Shown here: positions 30,440 through 44,500 of the stretch, piece by piece
Layout of the letters: every line of letters begins with the position of its first letter
Numbering within the stretch: the first letter of the stretch is position 1
NCBI GenBank assembly: GCA_958299035.1
Contig: CATQJL010000112.1
Coordinates: 87,438,636 to 87,502,635, forward strand
DNA: 64,000 nucleotides
Direction: 5' to 3'
Source of the DNA: Cylicocyclus nassatus
Taxonomy: Eukaryota > Nematoda > Chromadorea > Rhabditida > Strongylidae
The notes under the pieces: generated by a model
What the model was told of the DNA's origin: nothing
Databases searched by the model: none
The model's input: the letters and a program-made list of their open reading frames with translations, nothing else
Made by a program: the position numbers and the translations under genes

Positions 30440-32500
30440 GTCAGTTTAGGTAAGAAGAATCTTTATTTAAAATCATCGAACAGGAGCGGCAAAATGAGAT
30501 ATACGAAGAAGTAAACAACTCGTATGTAGCGCAACAACACAGACCAAGAGATCAATGTCATACACGTGCTGCTGTCCGGGACTACGCCAGTGGAGTTACT
30601 TGAGTCCTTTAAGTTAAGGTCCCAAGAGGGTGTAGGCCATTTTGAACCCTTCGCGCACGACGTTTGTTCGCCGCGTGCGGCGCCGCTGGCAAAACTAACA
30701 AGTCGCATTAGTCAAGGGGGAGATTCTTAGTTTGAAGCATGTAATATACCTGTGCCAAAAGCTATCATCATGTTGGACATGAAAGATGTACATAAATGAA
30801 CGAGCATTAACTCTTTTTGGCATTAGGCATGTTGACCAATCAGAGGCGAGCCGTGATAGCGAGCGGTGCAAAAGGGCCGTTTCCCTATCGAACCGTTACT
30901 TAAACTCCTTCTGAGGATTGTTATGAAAGTTTTAAAAAATTGTGAAACTTGACTATCTCAAAAAGCATAGGTCGCAGATTTTGGTTATTTTCTGAAAGCT
31001 CGTGGACTATGTTGTAATAAGTTCATAACGTTAGAAAGAGAATGAAATGCTGCATCGAACGCCTCTAAGATCTCTTAGAAATCTTTGTTCCATCAAATGT
31101 GGCGCCCGTTTGAAAAAGCGAAATTACTTTTGAAACGATCTAATATATATGACTTACGTGAATTGATAAATTGCCCTTTCTTCTGTATATTTAAACTGTG
31201 CTTACAGTGACTTATGCACAGTTGGAATATTGCCAAATCGCGTCGCCTGAAATTGCGTGAAGTATGCCCGGCCTTTTAGGGCGTGCATACGTGTGTATGC
31301 ACAAGGTCGTCAATGTTAAAGTTCAGTAGCGATATGTGTCCAATTGAAGTAAAAACTAGTATTTAGAGGTTTCAAAGCACGCTTTTCCGAATATGCTAAT
31401 GGTTTCTCTCAATACTTCCAAAATCAATCTTTTTTTGAAAAATAAATTTTTTACAACTTCACTAATTAAAAAGACCGGCGTGATGAAAACCTTCGAATAT
31501 CACTTTTCAAATTTACAGTGAAGTCGTAAGAAACTTTGTTTTTCTAAAAAAAGGAATAAATTTGGAAGAATAGAGCAAAACTATTAGCATATTCGGGAAC
31601 AGTGTGCTTGAAAACCCTTAAATTGAAGTTTTTACTTCAATCGGACTTATGTCGTTACTGAACTTTGAATTCCAAACATGAGCTATCAACGTGGTTGTCT
31701 TTTGATCATTCTGACATGTTAACTTCGAATAAGCGCCTCAAATTTGCTGAAGGTAACGTGTTAGAACGATCGAACGGCAGCCACGTTGGTGGTTCAGTGG
31801 AACAATTCTGGGGGATGCACAATATCTAGATTTGAAATGACCCGCGCATGCATGTGCAGCCGAGCGAAAACATATCCTAGAGCTGGCCTTGCTATGCTAG
31901 CGCGGGCCAACAAGAGAAAAGAGACATTGGAACAGGCTGCCCGTTTGTCCGGGTCACAAGGCCGCTGCACACACTGGAACCCTCACTGGTCCGCGATAGC
32001 ATGATTCCCCGGCATGGGTTTGCGCCCACCCGGTCATGGACGCGCGGGTCGCCGAAAATGTCTGAGACAGTCACAAGCAACATGGTGACAGTTAGCTTGG
32101 ACATCAGGTTGTTGCATGTTGCCACATGTTAAGCGTGCGTGCCGCGGCTCAGAGTCGCAAAGCGGCGGTAGCAGTAATCGCGGAATGGAGGACGCTTTTT
32201 TCATTTGCTCCACAACATAGCAGTGGTGCACGGGTGAAGTAGATAGGAATTGTAGAAGTTGCTGTAGGTGCATGGATTGCGTGGGTGGTTGCTGACGAAT
32301 TGCCCGCATTGCGACCATGTTTTCTAGCGCGCGGTCGCGTGTGAGTAACTGCCCTTGCCTGCTCTTTTTCATTTCGGTCCGCTTGACTTTGTAAATACTA
32401 TTGTGTGCGTTTCGTTGATATCGTAATCATCTCGACGTTGTATTGTTTACTCGTCTTGAAGCGTCTATTTGCGACTACTACAGATTAAATTTTCTTCAAC
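30440..32500. promoter_or_regulatory. Divergent upstream region of fkb-2 and crml-1
   Basis: About 2.1 kb separates the two divergent genes. Within it lies a fold-back (about 31318-31670; arms share AAGTAAAAACT and GAATATGCTAAT, centre near 31490). A repeat at 31728-31830 is also found at 10825-10935. A segment near 32085-32150 (GTTGCATGTTGCCACATGTT) resembles 54710-54840. No TATA box or specific operator could be assigned. Confidence 0.5.
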
Positions 32501-32502
32501 AC

Positions 32503-32510
32503 AATTTTAG
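32503..32510 (+). promoter_or_regulatory. Probable spliced-leader acceptor of crml-1
   Basis: AATTTTAG ends at 32510, 46 nt before the proposed crml-1 ATG. It is preceded by a TTTTCTTCAACAC pyrimidine-rich stretch, with no matching upstream donor needed. Confidence 0.5.
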
Positions 32511-32556
32511 GTGTCCGGGAGCTCCTTCATGTAGGAATTCTTGTGTATATTCAGTC

Positions 32557-35500
32557 ATGTCTATGTCAAGAAGTATTTTGCAGGAACTGTGCGAATATGT
32601 TCAGCGTGAGTTAACTTCGCTTATTTTTTGCATGTTCTGTTCAACGTTTTGCTTTATTTTGTATGCCAATGCGTCACCTCTGCTCGCAGAGGCTCACACT
32701 GGCTCTGCTATTTATATTTCCTCATATATCGCATGATGACGGCACTGGAACTCACTGCGCTATGCCGGCTATTACTAATAAAATGTAAACAACTACTCAT
32801 TTCGAAAGCTTTCTCATGTGGGATCGGTGATTTGGCGTGGATGAAACTTTTCGCAGAAGGACAACTGCAAATCCGAATCGCTTTTTTAGATCCGTCATGG
32901 CTTAGTTCGCCATAAGAAAATTAATCACCGTGAGCTACATCTTTAAGCAGAAATCTTCTGAAATGTTCGGCTAAAACCTTGGCAAATTGACATTTACGTG
33001 ATAAATTCTTTTGGGCGCTTCTCGTTGATTAGTAAACTTTGATCACTTTTTTGGCTAAAGTCCATGGCTTGCCCACTTACTTCCCGAACACATTCACGAC
33101 TTTGCAAATAGTTGTGAAAGGATCAAATTTTGCTGGCCAGAAGAATCCGTTTGACGCGCAAACTTTGAAAGATCCACTCACCTCGTGCCGTTTCTTAGAC
33201 CTATCCTTGATTCATTTAAGAACGATAGACAAACACTCCAAGCATTGTATATGCAGAATTCCTTTCTCTTTCCAGCAGTGATGTCTTTGTTCGAATTTCT
33301 CTAATGTTCTTTTGAATAATCGCCACAATCTCCAACCCATGCATTTAACACATTCACGACGGAGCTGATTTTTCGATGACTGCCATTTTGGACCAGAGCA
33401 TATTTTGCGAAATTGAATTTACGTGATATTTTCAAGTCACTGATGGGTCCTGTAATCGGAAGTGTTAATCTTTTGGGAAGTACTCCAAGAGATGTATATA
33501 GAAGTTTATTCGGTTTGCCTAAAAAGTTTCACTATGAACTAGCAAAATCAAAAACTTCAAAAAGCATACGACCCACCGGTGGGGGGATTGTCCGAAATGG
33601 TAGGACACTTACGACCCATCGGTGGGTCGTATTGCCGTGAATGTGTTAAAGGCAGTGGCTCGGCAAATCTCAACCTAGTCAAAAAATTTGCGCTTACCTG
33701 GGGTTTTTCAATACGCTGATCCCGAAAATCCACTGAAAGCTTGAAAACGGCAAAAGTGAACGTTTTGAATGCCCTTCCCTTTGATAGTGGACGAGTGGAG
33801 CAAGGCCGATGACGCAGGACTCAATGGTTATAGCGTTGCGGCGGGCAGCCTCCAAGGAGGAGAAGGAAATGCCAACTCGTCCAGATGCATGTAAGATTGG
33901 CCTGCGCGTGTAAGTTCGAAAGCGATTTTCTCGGTAGGGAAAGCATGCTGTGCAACCGGGATTGCACTGTTTTCATAGTTGGGCGATGAGGAACCTACCG
34001 CGTTAAAATCCCGAGTTGTTGGATTTTGCCGATCCACACTGCCTTTAACGTACCCTAACTATAGCTATTTTTCAAATTATCGTTTTGAACTTTTGAAGCT
34101 TTGACAACAGCTGGACAGAGTAAACGAAATGCTACAAAAATCCTAGTTTTGGCATCGATAGCTTTTCAGTATTTTCAAAAACATGTTTTCCAACAGTCTT
34201 CACATTCGCGAAGTCGTAAAACGTACCTTCAAACACTATGAATTCTTCGCGAATTGGAATTTCGGGAAATTGACTATGATCAATCACTAAATTTAACAAA
34301 AAAATGATTTTATACCTCCTCGAAGTATTGATTTCTGAAAATTTTGGGTGCAGCTTGGGACGCATCAAAAAACTAGAATTATGGCAATTTTCTCCTCGAG
34401 TACGAATCAGAAAGAAAAAACATCTATCAAAAAGAAGGCCGGAACGCTGCCTTTAAGAAGATGTTTCCATTCATTCAAATCTTCACCATCGTAAAAAAGA
34501 TAAGAAGTTATGAAGACATTTCTCAAAGAGCCAAGGCTTATCAAATGCAATGTTGGGAGCACCAGCCACCATCTTCTCTTCCGCCCGGCCGCTTTGCCTG
34601 GGCTCTGCACCTCTTTCGCTAACATGCTCTCTGATCTCTTCCCCACCGCGAGCGTGAAATAGGCGGAGCTCAATCAAATGGACATGATTAGAGAGCATGT
34701 TCGCGGAAGAGATGCAGAGCCCCGCGCGGGAGTAGAAATGCTGGTGCACCGACACTGCAATTGACAAACCCTGTACATGATCTTTACTAGCAGTGTTGTG
34801 AGTCCCCTACACACCCAAAATGAGGAGATTACAGAACAACAAAGTCAGTCAAGGGAAAAAAGCGCGAAAATTCCAACTAAAGGTTAGAACAAAAAGAGCA
34901 CTGAAAGCAGTGCGGGTATGTGCGTCGAGGAGGTACCTATGGGAAGCTGGCCGGGACACACTGTATGCTTCAAAGCAGTAGTTTGGCATAATGGACCTTC
35001 GCCAGATTTTTGACGGTATTAGGAGGTAGATCCCCAAGTAGACAGTCGCCTCTGCTCCTCCCCTAACTCATGCTAGCTCTCAAAGCTCCTCCCCTCTCCC
35101 CGTGCCTCCCCTAATATAATATAGTGGGTGTGATGTAATGCGCAGTATTGCACATATTGGTAATTAAGGGGTTTACATTTACTTATTGAACCCAATAGAG
35201 CTGACGAGGGTTTACCGAGAGCATGTATTTGGGAAAAAGTAATATTGCATTTCAATTGTAAAGTCAGCTTACTGAGGTTGCGGAAATCGTGGAGGTCATG
35301 GTATTCTAGTGTCTGTGAATACCTGTGTGGCTTCTCATGTGTTCCGAAATCTAGTGAGCAGATTCAACTTATAGGCAGTGTCCGGGCAAGGTGGGGGTTT
35401 TGGGATTCCAGTGCCAGCGAGAGTGGCCCCCCTCAGACACAACATCGCGCAACTGCGACGTCATAATGCTCGATCCGAAGCAAGAAAAACGACCGGAAAG

Positions 35501-38500
35501 TGGGGAGACTTACGCCTTGGGGCGGGGTCCTCCGACTCCGAATTCCTGCTATGCGGCAGAGTACGCATGCCGCCACAGTCGAAATCGTAGGGTCCCGCAG
35601 AGACTCTGTGAGCCTTGGCGGGGAGTCGAATTTGAAATTGTAAGGCTTTGGAAAACGCATGTTCTCGCCAATTTCGCTCCATCTAATGTGGGTTTTCGGA
35701 TTCAGCGTTGCAAATAACCCCCGATAAGTGGATTTTCTAGAAATCGAGTTTTTGCTCGGACACTGCTTATAATGGGCTCCGAGACCCACTGGCTTCGTAA
35801 AAATCGGTCTCGTGGAAGCCCATTCTCTGAGTTTTGTGATCATGGCTCCCTTTGCTTGCTTTCTTCATAACGTCTTGTTATAGAAAAACCGTCAAGTGTG
35901 CTGGGAAACAAGTTTTTTGATTATCGAGTGGCCTTACAAGCGGAGTTATCGTATAAAGGTGACAAATTCGAGGCGAGAATTTTCGTCATATCGAAGTTCC
36001 GTTTGTTTTTCCTCACCGGTAAATCACCATCATCTCTGAAAATCGACAAGAGTTATCACATTCTCAGTATCAAGTCGATGAACGTCTTGAATAGCGATGA
36101 GGTCGGTAGAATAACCCATATTGGCACTCACATCAGTTGCATCTTATAGCTGGCTGTTACCTTTGATGAAAGTGGGCATAGAAAGCGATTTGTTATCAAA
36201 AGCTCACAGGCTTCTTCTGCTGCTATGGTCAGACATATACTTGCAGCTTTCCTTCGATATTTCCCGGATATTGGTGAGTTTTTGCTCTAGCAGCTTATTC
36301 CATTAATGTTCTGAGCAGATCCCGGTTCAGGTTGATATTATTAATTATGATTTCAGGTGCACAGCTGCGATCTATAGTTGAGCTTGCTCCAGAAAGTTAT
36401 TACGACGAGTTTACGACTATGAGTGGAGATGCTCCCCCTAGAGCATGCCATTCTTTCAGGAGGACGTATGCTGCTCTTTGTGACTTCTACGATCAGCCAT
36501 ATAGAGACGAAGTTTCTTGGGTATAATTAATGTTTGGTTCAAACTGCGTAAATTGTAATTTATCCATTAAGGACGTCGAAAAAATATATGCCGTCAATAG
36601 ACTCCATTGTCTACGCATAGAGGATTTCTCACATTTGCTGCCAAAGTTGGTTGCACGATAGCTTTCCATACGTCAGTGGTAATTTCAGGGATTTGTTACC
36701 GATCACGGGAGTGTTGCAATATTCTTCTTACTTTACGGGGCTTGCAGCAGATGGTATCAGAATGACATCTGAACTCATAGATGTTATATTGTCAGTGATT
36801 CGAAAATCTCGCTACTTACACCATCTACAGCTGAGGAACTGCGCTCTTCCAAGGTAGAAATGTTGTGTGAAACAAATTGGTTCCTGTAATTTTTTCTTTT
36901 CAGAGACTTTATCACACTCTTTGCTTCGGCTTTGCAACAAAATTTGGCGTTACCTCTGGAGACAATCAATCTTTCGAAAAATGTTCTAGATGACAAAAAA
37001 GGTCTGTGCAAACATGCTGATTCATCTACCTCGTCATTCTCTGCATACTTTCTCACATGATGATCTCGAAGCCTTTTCGCCATATTAGAATGAGCCTGGC
37101 TCTCACAGTGCGACTGCATGCTTGTTTTTTGGATCAGCATTCAAAGGTAGTATACAGTGTAAGTATACTTCTCGTTGGAAACGCCTCCTTTGAAATTAAT
37201 CATTCACTGCAGGAAAAGTTCGCGCCACCTTTTCGAGAAGAACTTTTCACAGTGCTGTGATTCAAATATCAGACAAGTTATCGAATGCATCTCTTTCAGG
37301 TTTCATCATCCTGTCAAACATCCTTGCGCGGCTCACCACTCTTCGTGAAGTGAATTTCTCAGAATGCGGGTTAAGTGAAAAGTGCTCACAACTTTTTTGT
37401 TGTGGAATTTATTCGTAAGTTCATGTCTATGGTGAGTTTATCACCAAATCAACTCAATATTTCAGAGGTCTTACAGCGAAATCTAACTGCGGCGTTGTAT
37501 GCAATCTGACAAACCTCAACTTATCCAGCAATGTCTTCAAAGACGACGTGCGTGCATGCATCGATTTTGTGTAAATAAAAGATATGGCTTGCTCGGAATG
37601 TATAGATGTTAAAAGTGACTGTTTTTTTGCATCTTATCCCATGACTGAAGTTGGGAAGTGTTTTTTTTTTTCGCGAAACCAGAGATCTCTTGTAGAGCAA
37701 GGAGAGCTTTTCGAGTAATAGGCAGCTTGTCGCAAACCAAGCGCTTGATTGGAAACACAAAAATATGAAAGCTGCAAAGCATTGAAGTAGCTTAACGGTT
37801 CAACGTTGTAGCCGCAACCAAAGTTGTTCAGTGGTGTTTGGATGATTTCCAGAACTGGTTTCAACCTTCGCTAAGCAACGATCTTTCATGTTGATCCTCT
37901 AGGTATCGTCATTGGTGAACGTGGTATCGCTATGTACCACAATGCGAGTGTTGGATTTGACGGATTCTCTATTTCCCTTGGATAAGATATGGGCTGCTTT
38001 GAAGTACGGTGGTCTTCAACTTGAGAAGTTACTTCTTGGTGGTTGTCATGCAGGGAAGAAACCAACGGATTATGTCCAGGTAGCAGTCCATTCTCTTCTT
38101 TACTTGTTAATTTCCCTTCTTCAGTTAGTGAAAGAGTATTTCTCTATGGCTGTAAATCTTTCACACGTGAGCTTTGCAAATACACTGCTACCAGCAGAGA
38201 TGATGAAGGCTATGCTGCTTGGACTTGCTAGTAATCAACAGGTGATCACTTTTGTAAATTTATTTTTAGCATTACTTCCAACTTTTAGCTGAAACCTTTT
38301 CATCTGGATATCAGTGGGACTTGCGACAAGTCAAGTGCGTCAGTACTGGAGGCTTGTTTGGCAGGAATCCAGTGCAATAGTCTTTCTCTCAGGGATAATA
38401 ATCTGGAAGGTGAAATGCAGGTATTGACTCTGATCTTGCCGATTCTAAGTCACCACTTTGCTTTTGACCACATGATGTTCAAAAAACTTCTTTGATGCTA

Positions 38501-41500
38501 TACCTTTGGAATAGGTCTAAATTAGTCTAATCAGATCAGTCTGCCTTTCCAAAAGTTTCGTTCTGGTTTTGCAGCAGATTGACGAGTTTCGTCAATAGGA
38601 AATACATGATTTGACTTGGAGGATATACGGATTTAGGTGGTCATACATGCTCTTGGAAACATAAAAACGTTGCGTCGTCTTGATATAGGAGGTGCTAACC
38701 TGTTAGCTCTGCGCAGATCATCGAAACAGGCTCATGCTGCGATTATAAGCAGAACAATTCTTGACGTTGTGAAACTCTTTTCGGACGATTCAGTGAGCAA
38801 TCTGAATAGCTTTATTTTTCATTGTTATCAGTATCATACTCGTTACAGCCTCTTGAAGAGTTGGTGCTGTCAGATGCCAGACTCGGTCCTCATCTCAGTG
38901 TGCTCTTGAATACGCTTGGAGCCGCAACATCTCTTCGTTTTCTTGATATATCGAACAACGATTTGGGACACTTTGGAGCGAGAATTCTTTCTAAGGTGTG
39001 CCCTTTTTGCTCATCTCGCTCGTTTATCATAATCGATGTTTGTGCCCATTCATAAACGATGGTGAGAGCTCTTTCAATTGCAGGGATTAGAACTGAACAC
39101 TTCACTGCGTGCGATCGTAATTGACAACAACCATCTTGGTGTCGAAGGATTGTGTGACCTGGCCACAGCTCTCAATATGTACGTCTCTTTGTTTCATGTC
39201 GTTGGTCCATGGTGACATGAAAGTTGGGAAGCAACTATAGAGAGATTCTTGGAAAACATCTGTGGGTGGCTTAGCTCCGATAGGAACTAATGCAAAGTAC
39301 AGTCGAGTAGATTCAGCGGTAAATATAGTGTGCTTGCACAGAAGGTGAGATGCGGTAAAATTTGCGCTTGAAGAAATAGCTTCGACTGTGACGCCGGCCA
39401 ATTGCGCGCGCAAGATTCCCGCAGTGCTGGCGTGGCTACTTGTTCACGCGCGAATTTCACCGCATTTCACCTTCTGTGCAAGCACACTATGTTTACCGAT
39501 GAATCTACTCGACTCTATGTAGTCCTCGTTCAACGGGAAGTTATTTGGAGTTCAAAAATGCTGGAGCAAAGTTTGGCTCTGATATATTTTGTATTTATGA
39601 ACAGCAGGAGCTCTCATGAATTTCTCTAAGGAAACGAATCTAGTTCAAATCGTGCATTTGAAAGATGAAAATACCTCCGAAATGACTTTAGTAACTATTT
39701 TTACAGCACTTTTCCCAGATTTTCAGTTAAAGTCGTAGAATGTAGTGGGTACTAGCATCAGACTTTTAGCCCACCTACCCACCCACTCTGATAAGCTCAA
39801 AAGGTGTCCGTGAAATAAGGATGCGGCTTTTTTACGAAGTAACTGTTAAAGGCACCGTCCACCCAAAATGGAGGTTGGCGAGATTATGATGGCATACTAG
39901 TCTGGGCCCCCATACTAGACAAACCTCCAAGCTTCGCCGCAAAAGACTGCTTCTGGAGCGAGAAATCCGCTCCGGAAGTAGCAAAGTAGGCGGGGCGACC
40001 CCGGTCGCCCGCCCACTTGCATGCTTTATCTCGCCTGCGCTTGTGTTGCAGAGGGTTCTCGAAACAAGGATTTTTGGGGGTTTCGCGGATTTTCGACTCC
40101 ATATTCGGAATCAGGGCTATCAGAAGGCCTGAAGGCAACAAAAACATTATATTCGAGCTTTTGGGTGGACGGTGCCTTTAAAGACAGTAGGTCGGAAGAA
40201 TGAAACCCGTGGCAAAACAAGCACAGGGTAGGAGCCCCCATAATGGAACCTATGGGCCAAAGTTCGATCTTTCTCTGCCACTTCTAACCCCCGAAATTTC
40301 AAAGCGAAAGCAGCGCTCATCTCCTGTCCTCTCCGAACCCGCCCACCCCATGGACGAGTGACTTCCGCGGTCAGAGCGCCAGCTGAAATGATGTGAAATG
40401 ACCAAATACAACACCAGGCCGGGCTCTAGGTGTGTCCAAAAGAGAACTAGTAGAAGGTGGGCGGGTAGTGTGGTAAATGTGGCGCTTCATAGACTGTTTA
40501 TTATTAGGTCGAAGGTTTGAACCCTGTTGCGAACAGTTCGTTTTGCATCATGCTAAAAAGTGGTCGAGAATTACTAAGGTTAAATATATAGTACCCATAC
40601 TGATTTTTATCTTTTTACTTGATTCCAACTCTTCCTCAAGGAGTTCCGAAGAAAACTCAGAAAGCAAAATATTTCGTCTAAGGCCCCGGACAGACTTCAC
40701 GCGATTTGATCGTCGCGACTGAATCGCGACGAGACAACTGTTACAACATCATTCCATGCCAGTCAACTTGCATTTCGGTTGTGATACTTTTCCAGCTCGA
40801 AATTTTTGAATGTGGAATGGAAATGAATGGAAATGTCGGCGATTGAGTCGCGACGATCAAATTGCGTGAAGTCTGTCTGGGACCTGAGGGGATAACTCAT
40901 GTAATTTTTGTTTTTTATCATAGAACATTCAGCAGATAACGAATGCAAATTTGAGGCTTAGGTTCCGTGCCGATACATATCTATATCTTTTTTACAAAGG
41001 GTAGGATCAAGTTAGTATACTTGCCTCAGGGTCCTCGGGGTTGGTCAGCATCTTGAAAAGCTGCTTTTTATGACATTCTTAGTAAGAAATCATCATTATA
41101 TAGAAGTTCGCTTCAGAAACAGGACAATAATCTGCATCACGTACCCCGTACAAGACGTATGTGAATGCTTGACCAGAGCAGGCTGTGACCGATCAAGGAT
41201 CTTGACTGCTATGAATCAGATTGCAGCTTGTTTAGAACGAAACAGATCGCCTGCCAACTCCGATCTAGCAAATTTCCGCATTGCAGCTCAGGTCAGCTGT
41301 TGACTTTGGTGTTTTTTCTAAATTTTTCCTGTTATTACCATTTCTAAGCAGCCATTTGAGCGAAGGCTGTTAAGGCCGAAGGCTTTTGGAGTTATGTACA
41401 AGTCTCCGACTTATTTCGCCCCACAGCAGCATTTGCAGGCCTTGGATCTAGCTAATCTTGAGAAATGGAATGCTGTGGGAGACTCCCTCTTTAATGCAGC

Positions 41501-44500
41501 AGAAGAGCCATTTCCTCATCGTTTGGAGGAAATGGTCGATGACTTTGTCGAGCAGGTTAGGCCGTCATTCTGAGATTTCTCGTGATATTTTCCTGCTTTT
41601 ATTTTCATTCGTACATTCAAGGTGTTTCATAAAAAAACAAAACGAGATGTTACAGTGAAATTCATTATGTGAATTCGAGTCCAATTTTAGTCATGTTGAA
41701 GTGAAATCGTCTCAGTTAGGCGTTTATGTAAGAAGTGCCACAAATCCAAATTTCCTTTTTTCATGAATGACATTCTTGCAAATTCTCCAATGTTATCCAT
41801 TTCAGGCACGACGAGAATGCCTGTTGAATCTACAAGATTCAATCACGAGTTTCCGCTGTGACTGTGGAGATTCTGCGAAAACTAGTGGGAAGGCTGAACA
41901 CCTAGCCCTGCGTAGGTTAAAAGAACTGTGGATGGACGACATCAAACGGGTTTACAGGTATATCATTTTTTGGGAGTTAAGAGACGCCTGCGTACTTTTC
42001 CCTTCACCAGTGATTGGAAATGGCATGAGCTGTGTGAGCGCAGTGAAATGATTGTGGAACGAATCGGATCCTCTGCTGATCAAATCTCAAATAATAGCGC
42101 ATCCCAAAATGGGTCTCCGAGACAGTTTATGTCTCCGAACATGCCACGGTTTGATTTGTTGCATTGGGTATGTTTTGTCCTAATTATATGACTTCAGTAG
42201 TGTTGAAGCTGGTCGACCACGTAGCATCATCGGGGAACTGCATTCCTCAATGAGCATACAAGACGAAGAACCTGGAATATCCTTAGATTTGCCTCCTCAG
42301 CCTTCCACGCTAGTTCACCTACAAAAATATCGTCCTCGTTTACAAAGGAGACCAGGAACTTCTGGACAAGGTAGAAGTGATGATCAGTTGTTCAAAGCTG
42401 ACTACATGTCTTTCAGCAAGAAAAGTCCAAAGCAACAACGACGAAACACCTATGAGTCGCAGCAGTGATATCGAGGAAGAATCGCAGTCAACCAAAAGCG
42501 AAGATAGTGGCTGTGGCAATGATATGGCGATCAAAAAGGTGATAGAACAAGACGAGAAAAGCACTGTCTATCGAAATCCAAGATTTGTGAGGTTTGATGC
42601 GTCATAGTAAGGCCTTTGCCTGTATGATTATTTGCCCAAGCCCAACGGCAAAAAGTGTATTTCGAAGCAAGAACATCGCTATAGAAGGCGGATACTGCTA
42701 GGGTCGCCACGCCCCACAAAAGGGTGGCGTATAAGGTAATGAGTCCGAATTCAGGATCAGTAGTACCTAGGAATGTCGAAAATTCCCTTTCATTGTGAGA
42801 AACATATTTTCAACATTCTCAGGTATGTAGTCCAGTTTTTGCTCATTACCTTAGACCACGCATGTTGATGAACGTGGCGATCCCTGCACCCATATTCTGG
42901 ACCGATTTCCTTGCTTCGAAGCACGCCTTTTGCCCTGAAGTTGGGCAGCCAGTCAGGGGCCCCGCTGTCTGCATCAGAATTCCACAGTCTCAGATTTAGG
43001 TACAGTCGAGTAGATTTCCTGCTTAATATAGTGTCCCTGCAGACGCGACAACGCTGAGGCGTCAATAAATGCCTTGCGAATTCCCGAGCCAGTGTTTTCC
43101 AGTGTTTTCTTTGCTTATTTCGTGCTTTCTAGTTGGTTTGTTGCTGATAAAGAGGAAAAGGGTAAGTTGAAGAGTAGTTTCTGTTTTTTGAGAAGTTCTA
43201 TCATTGCATATTCACATATATCCACGTGGAAGCATTTCGCGTCAGCTTCTTGTCTATTTTTTTTTGTCATTTCCTTTTCTTCTGTCACTTCTTCTTTCCT
43301 CCTTCTTGTGAGGCGTTTCTTTGAACGCTAGTTAGCTTATCTTGCAGCAACTTCGGATTTCATCCATGAGAATTAGCATTTTAGTCAAGTACTTCACGCG
43401 ATAAAGACAATAAGTCAATCGTAAAAACCCATTAGCGTTCAAAGAAGTACCTCACAAGAAGAAAGAGACATGAAGTAACAAAAAAATAGACAAGAAGCAA
43501 CTGCTTCCACGTGGATATCTGTGAATATGCGATGATAGAACTTCTCAGAAAACAGAATCTACTCTTTAACACCCTTTTATTCTTTATCAGCAACGAATCA
43601 CCTAAAAAGCATAGAATAAGCAAAGAAAACACTGGAAAACCTAGCTCGGGAACTCGTCAGGCAATCATTGACGCTCCAGCGTTGTCGCGTCAGCAGGGAC
43701 ACTATATTAAGCAGGAAATCTACTCGACTGTAGACGGGCCTTCAGACAACTTCGCAAATATTGATTCTCAATTCACCGCATGTTTAGCATCCATCCGAAC
43801 GTGCCGGTTTCCGTGCGATGCTACCCGATGCAGCTGCCTTGTCGCAAGCAGTGCTTCGATCCGCTGCTGATAGAGCAATGTCACCAAAGCCGGATTCTCC
43901 TGGACACAGTTCCTCTTTGAGTTCACCAGGTCCATCATCATCAACTCGAGGAGCTGAGGATTCACCACCGCCTTTGCCACATCGAATGAGGTATATGTGA
44001 TCGAACTGCAGGATGTTAAATACCCCCCTCTCCCGAGAATGACTAGCGATATGGAAATGGCTTCTTACATGAGTTATGAATATATGCAAATGACTTCTTT
44101 TCACTAATAATAGAATATTTGTTTTTTGGAAATTCAATTAACTTGCCGCTACTTTTTTGAAATTTGGGGGTACAGACGCGAAAACATCTGAGCATGCCAT
44201 ACCAATTAGGCCCTGGCCAGACTTCGCACAAAAGCGCGCAAAAGCGCGCAAAAGCGCCCAAAAGCGTGCAAAAGCGCCGGAACGCCCCCCTCCAAGCCTG
44301 CATCATCAAGTTAGGCGTGAATAAATGTGCACGTGCGCATCGACGGTGAGCTCACACCAAACACCAAAAATATTCTTTTTTACGCCTCCGAACGAAATCT
44401 CGTTATTTCGCTCAAATCGTCCTTTGCTTCCATCGCCGCATATTAGGTGAGTCTTTCATGGCTTTTCTCTTTCTCTGCCTAGTTTTGGCTCTGCGCTTTT

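Noticed and set aside
38793..38848. Frameshift in crml-1 between exons 13 and 14
   Set aside because: The first acceptor tried (ending 38831) was out of phase, but the acceptor ending at 38848 (TTACAG) restores phase and matches the family (DDS|PLEELVLSDARL).
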